DNA of 64,000 bases from Gordonia hydrophobica NBRC 16057 (GTDB taxonomy: Bacteria; Actinomycetota; Actinomycetes; Mycobacteriales; Mycobacteriaceae): assembly GCF_001592365.1 (NCBI RefSeq), contig NZ_BCWU01000014.1, positions 35,182-99,181 of the forward strand, given 5' to 3'. Positions 60,910 to 64,000 of this stretch are shown in pieces. Within the stretch, counting starts at the first letter, position 1. The number at the start of each line of letters is the position of its first letter. The notes beneath the pieces were generated by a model. That model made no database searches and was not told the origin of the DNA. It saw nothing but the letters and a program-made list of their open reading frames with translations. Position numbers and translations under genes: made by a program.

Positions 60910-62007
60910 TCAGGCCGCGGAACCGACCGCGTCGCGAATCGACGCGAACCCCTCAGCACGCACTCTGGCCGCGAGACCCTCGTGCAGCTCTCGCAGCCAC
61001 ACCGGGCCGCCGTAAATGAAGCCGGTGTAGACCTGCAGGAGGTCTGCGCCCGCGCAGATGCGTTCCCACGCCTGATCGACGGTCTCGATGCCGCCGACGC
61101 TCACCAGCGCCACCCTGCCGCCGACACGTCCGTACAGGCGAGTGAGCACCTCCAGCGAACGATCGGCGACGGCCGGGCCGGACAGCCCGCCCGCGCCCAT
61201 CGCCGCCACCTCGGTGGCCGGAGTCGCCAGACCGTCGCGTCGGACGGTGGTGTTGGTGGCGACGATTCCGGCCAGGCCGAGCTCCACCGCCAGATCGGCG
61301 ACGGCGTCGACGTCGTCGTCGGACAGATCGGGAGCGATCTTCACCAGGACCGGTTTCTGCGCCACCTCGAGGACCGTCGCCAAGATCGGACGCAGCGAGT
61401 CCACGGCCTGCAGATCGCGCAGTCCGGGGGTATTGGGGGAGCTCACGTTCACGACGACGAAGTCGGCCAATGGTCCCAGCGTCTGGGCGCTGTGACGGTA
61501 ATCGGCGACGGCCTCCTCGACCGGCACGACCTTCGTCTTGCCGATGTTGGCGCCGATCGGCACGCGGATCGGCCCCGGTCGCGGCGCGGTCAGCTTGGGG
61601 GCGGCGGCGTCGGCGCCCGGGTTGTTGAATCCCATGCGATTGATCAGGGCGCGGTCGGCGGGCAGCCGGAACAGGCGCGGCGCCGGATTGCCGGGCTGCG
61701 CCTGACCGGTGATGGTGCCGATCTCGGCGAACCCGAAGCCCATCTGCCCCCAGGCGTTGACGGCCGACGCCGATTTGTCGAAGCCTGCGGCGAGACCGAT
61801 CGGCGCGGGGAACCTCACCCCGAACACGTCGTTCGCCAGCACGGGGTCCTGCACGCTGAACAGCTTCGCCATCAGCTGCCGGAGACCGGGCGCTGCGCCG
61901 CAGCGGCTGATCACGGTCGCGAGAACGGTGTGGATCTTCTCCGGTGACACTCGGAACATCGCCTTGAGGACGATGGGGTAGAAGATGCGGTTGAGAGTGC
62001 TCAGCAT
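60910..62007 (-). CDS. pyrD: Dihydroorotate dehydrogenase, class 2
   Basis: PyrD oxidises dihydroorotate to orotate in pyrimidine synthesis, passing electrons to quinone. The 365-residue protein has the membrane-association helices at the N-terminus (about 1-48) and the class 2 active-site serine S190 in [12 protein letters not shown] contacts in [10 protein letters not shown], and IGANIGK. The ATG at 62007 is chosen over a longer frame that overlaps the lipoprotein gene. It corresponds to Rv2139. It is convergent with the PEBP gene. Confidence 0.96.
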   Translation of the reverse strand: MLSTLNRIFYPIVLKAMFRVSPEKIHTVLATVISRCGAAPGLRQLMAKLFSVQDPVLANDVFGVRFPAPIGLAAGFDKSASAVNAWGQMGFGFAEIGTITGQAQPGNPAPRLFRLPADRALINRMGFNNPGADAAAPKLTAPRPGPIRVPIGANIGKTKVVPVEEAVADYRHSAQTLGPLADFVVVNVSSPNTPGLRDLQAVDSLRPILATVLEVAQKPVLVKIAPDLSDDDVDAVADLAVELGLAGIVATNTTVRRDGLATPATEVAAMGAGGLSGPAVADRSLEVLTRLYGRVGGRVALVSVGGIETVDQAWERICAGADLLQVYTGFIYGGPVWLRELHEGLAARVRAEGFASIRDAVGSAA

Positions 62008-62047
62008 CGGCGGGCCTTCGTCTCTGGAGTGGGTTGGGGGGAGAACG

Positions 62048-63085
62048 TCACCGGACGTCGTTCGGGAAGACCACCTGCAGCGCACCGTCCCGGCCGGACA
62101 CGGCCAGCAGATCCCCGGCATCGGTGACGGTCATGGCGGTGACCTGCGGGACGCTGGTGATCCGATGGCGCTCGAGTGCCTCTCCGGAGGAGACGTCGTA
62201 TCCGGTGATCACATCGCTCGCGGTGCTCGCGACCCACAGGGTGTCCGAGCGGCCGTCGTAGGCGATCGCATACGGACTGGCGGGAACGGGGGCGCGCAGG
62301 CGCATCACGATCGGCTGTCCGTAGAACGCGTAGACCTCGTCGTTCCGGGTGCCGGACACCAGGACGCGGCCGTACTGGTCGACCGTCGACACCGTGGCGC
62401 CGTCGCCCGCCCGGAGTGCGGCCTTGAGTTCACCGGTGTCGATGTCGATCGGGGTGACGGCCGACTGGGCGCGGTCCAGGACGACCACCTGTCCGGCGCG
62501 ATCACCGGCCGACGCCGGTGCGACGGTGATGCTGTCGACGCGGACGAAACCGCCGATGTCGCGCTTCACCGTGCCCGCCGAATCCAGGACGAGGACGTGT
62601 CCGCGGTCGGTGCCGACGAGGACCCGCTGATCGTCGGTCACCGCGAGGGAGAGCACCCCGCCCAACTCGGCCTTCTGCTCGGTCACACCACCATTGGCGT
62701 CGATCCGGACCAGGCCGTCCGTGCCCGCGCCGACGAACCCGTTCCCGACGGCGGCGATGGCGCCGAGCGCAGGAACGGTCACCGTGATCGGCGCCGGAGC
62801 GTCCATGGCGCCCGGGGCCGCGAAGAGTTGAACGCGCGTGCCGTCGTTCGAGAGGATCGCCGTCTTGGCCCCGGCACCGTGCCCGACGACGATCGCCTTC
62901 GCCGGCAGCGCGACGACGACGGTGCCCGCAGGCGTCGCGTCGGACATGGGCGATTCCGCAGCCGTCGCCGGTGTGACTGTCGGCACGTTCTCTTTGGGCC
63001 CGTCGTCAGACTGACCGCAGGCGGTGAGGGCGGAAGCGGTGGCCACGGCCACGAGCAGGGCGGTGAATCGGGTTCGCGCACGCAT
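62048..63085 (-). CDS. LppL-like lipoprotein with beta-propeller
   Basis: The 345-residue protein has a lipoprotein signal with C23 in ALTACG, then a linker and a WD/YncE-like beta-propeller (about 60-345) with repeats such as [13 protein letters not shown]. It corresponds to LppL (Rv2138), next to pyrD and uppP. A possible role in envelope assembly is inferred from context alone. The ATG at 63085 is preferred over an upstream in-frame GTG region because it precedes the signal peptide directly. Confidence 0.87.
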   Translation of the reverse strand: MRARTRFTALLVAVATASALTACGQSDDGPKENVPTVTPATAAESPMSDATPAGTVVVALPAKAIVVGHGAGAKTAILSNDGTRVQLFAAPGAMDAPAPITVTVPALGAIAAVGNGFVGAGTDGLVRIDANGGVTEQKAELGGVLSLAVTDDQRVLVGTDRGHVLVLDSAGTVKRDIGGFVRVDSITVAPASAGDRAGQVVVLDRAQSAVTPIDIDTGELKAALRAGDGATVSTVDQYGRVLVSGTRNDEVYAFYGQPIVMRLRAPVPASPYAIAYDGRSDTLWVASTASDVITGYDVSSGEALERHRITSVPQVTAMTVTDAGDLLAVSGRDGALQVVFPNDVR

Positions 63086-63142
63086 GACACCATCTTGCGC
63101 GATCGGGAAGTGTGACCCGGCCGATGGGTAGCATCTCCCACC

Positions 63143-63982
63143 GTGAACGAGACCATGACATGGCTGCAGGCGATCGTGCTCGGCGGCGTCCAGGGCCTGA
63201 CCGAATTCCTCCCGATCTCGTCGTCGGGGCACCTGCGGATCGTGTCGGAGATCTGGTTCGGCGACGACGCGGGAGCCTCGTTCACCGCGGTCACGCAGCT
63301 GGGAACCGAACTCGCGGTGCTGCTGTTCTTCGCTAAGGACATCTGGCGGATCATCCTCGCCTGGTTCACCGGCCTGCGCGACGCCGACAAGCGGGGACTG
63401 GACTATCGCGTGGGCTGGTACGTGATTCTGGCCACCATCCCGATCGGACTGCTCGGATTCCTGTTCAAGGACCAGATCCGCACGGCCGGGCGCAACCTCT
63501 GGCTCGTCGCCATCATGCTGATCGCGTTCTCGTTCGTGTTCATCGCCGCGGAGCGTTTCGGAAACCGAGCACGGCCGCTCGAGAAGATCACCGGTCGCGA
63601 TGCGCTCATCATGGGCGCGGCACAGTGCCTCGCGCTCATCCCCGGCGTCTCCCGCTCCGGTGCCACCGCGAGCGCTGGTCTGTTCGTCGGACTAGAACGC
63701 GAAGCCGCCTTCCGATTCTCGTTCCTCATCGCCATCCCCGCGGTGCTGGCCTCCGGTCTGTTCAGCCTGAAGGACGTCTTCGAGCCCGCGGGCGAGGGCC
63801 TCGCCGCGACCGGTCCGCAGATCCTGGTCGCGACCGTCGTCGCGTTCCTGCTCGGCTACGCCTCGATCGCCTGGCTGCTCAAGTTCGTCTCCCACCACTC
63901 CATGAGCTGGTTCGCCGGCTACCGCATCGCGCTCGGCCTGCTGGTCATCGCACTCCTGGCGACGGGTGTCATCGCCAGCTGA
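63143..63982 (+). CDS. uppP: Undecaprenyl-diphosphatase UppP (BacA)
   Basis: UppP recycles the lipid carrier for cell-wall synthesis by removing a phosphate from undecaprenyl diphosphate, and gives resistance to bacitracin. The 279-residue membrane protein has the catalytic motifs [12 protein letters not shown] (E21, H30) and PGVSRSGAT (167-175, R171). The GTG at 63143 is followed immediately by the family N-terminus with [10 protein letters not shown]. It is divergent from the LppL-like lipoprotein gene with 57 bases between starts. It corresponds to Rv2136c. Confidence 0.96.
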   Translation: MNETMTWLQAIVLGGVQGLTEFLPISSSGHLRIVSEIWFGDDAGASFTAVTQLGTELAVLLFFAKDIWRIILAWFTGLRDADKRGLDYRVGWYVILATIPIGLLGFLFKDQIRTAGRNLWLVAIMLIAFSFVFIAAERFGNRARPLEKITGRDALIMGAAQCLALIPGVSRSGATASAGLFVGLEREAAFRFSFLIAIPAVLASGLFSLKDVFEPAGEGLAATGPQILVATVVAFLLGYASIAWLLKFVSHHSMSWFAGYRIALGLLVIALLATGVIAS

Positions 63983-64000
63983 GTCCGGAGGAACCAGCGC

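Overview
This is a high-GC actinobacterial chromosome segment, most likely from a mycolic-acid-producing member of the Mycobacteriales such as Gordonia or a close relative. The lineage call rests on an MptB-type mannosyltransferase, a FabG1-InhA pair, a RipA-type peptidoglycan hydrolase, a [2Fe-2S] ferrochelatase and an AcnR-controlled aconitase. Gene order from 1 to about 54 kb follows, as I recall it, the Mycobacterium tuberculosis block Rv1447c to Rv1496 (zwf-tal-tkt, ctaB, qor, ctaA, ABC exporter, mptB, suf operon, trx, ABC-F, acn, ripA, moxR, fabG1-inhA-hemH, TVP38, mutA-mutB-meaB). From about 58.9 kb to the end it follows Rv2141c to Rv2136c (M20 peptidase, PEBP, pyrD, LppL-like lipoprotein, uppP). 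The join between the two blocks holds a dicarboxylate transporter, its two-component system, a small secreted protein and tRNA-Leu(GAG).

Region by region. 1-4.7 kb: pentose phosphate operon on the minus strand, with zwf cut by the window edge. 4.9-13.8 kb: heme O and heme A synthesis (ctaB, ctaA), a quinone oxidoreductase, a drug-type ABC exporter and mptB. 13.9-20.3 kb: sufR-B-D-S-type iron-sulfur assembly operon (sufR, B, D, C, S, U, T) led by a palindrome abutting the sufR start and closed by a hairpin. 20.4-33 kb: accessory stretch with a GGDEF protein, an XRE-cupin regulator facing a thioredoxin-reductase-like enzyme, thioredoxin, lipoprotein, lycopene cyclase, SDR, ABC-F protein, a two-gene class F sortase/SpaA-like surface module, a frameshifted acyl-CoA synthetase and a von Willebrand protein. 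33.2-36.6 kb: acn-acnR with a textbook AcnR operator. 36.9-45.1 kb: cell-wall hydrolase ripA, the MoxR/DUF58/VWA chaperone cluster, fabG1-inhA and ferrochelatase. 45.1-48.8 kb: small unknown genes including a SatD-like protein with a membrane partner. 48.9-54.1 kb: methylmalonyl-CoA mutase and its chaperone. 54.1-58.7 kb: dicarboxylate uptake and sensing. 58.8-64 kb: tRNA-Leu and the second conserved block.

Most genes are housekeeping. The least explained signals are the SatD-like/membrane protein pair with a 26-bp palindrome upstream, the recurrence of the same palindromic motif (TCAAGT-N6-ACTTGATC) beyond the mutase operon, the sortase F/SpaA-like pair whose substrate lacks a normal sorting signal, a CPYC-type flavoprotein probably controlled by an adjacent XRE-cupin regulator, and a 2-base frameshift in the acyl-CoA synthetase. 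No insertion sequence, prophage or CRISPR array was seen. No gene-free stretch exceeds 300 bases; the longest (4666-4920, 36594-36850, 37448-37718) are promoter regions described below.
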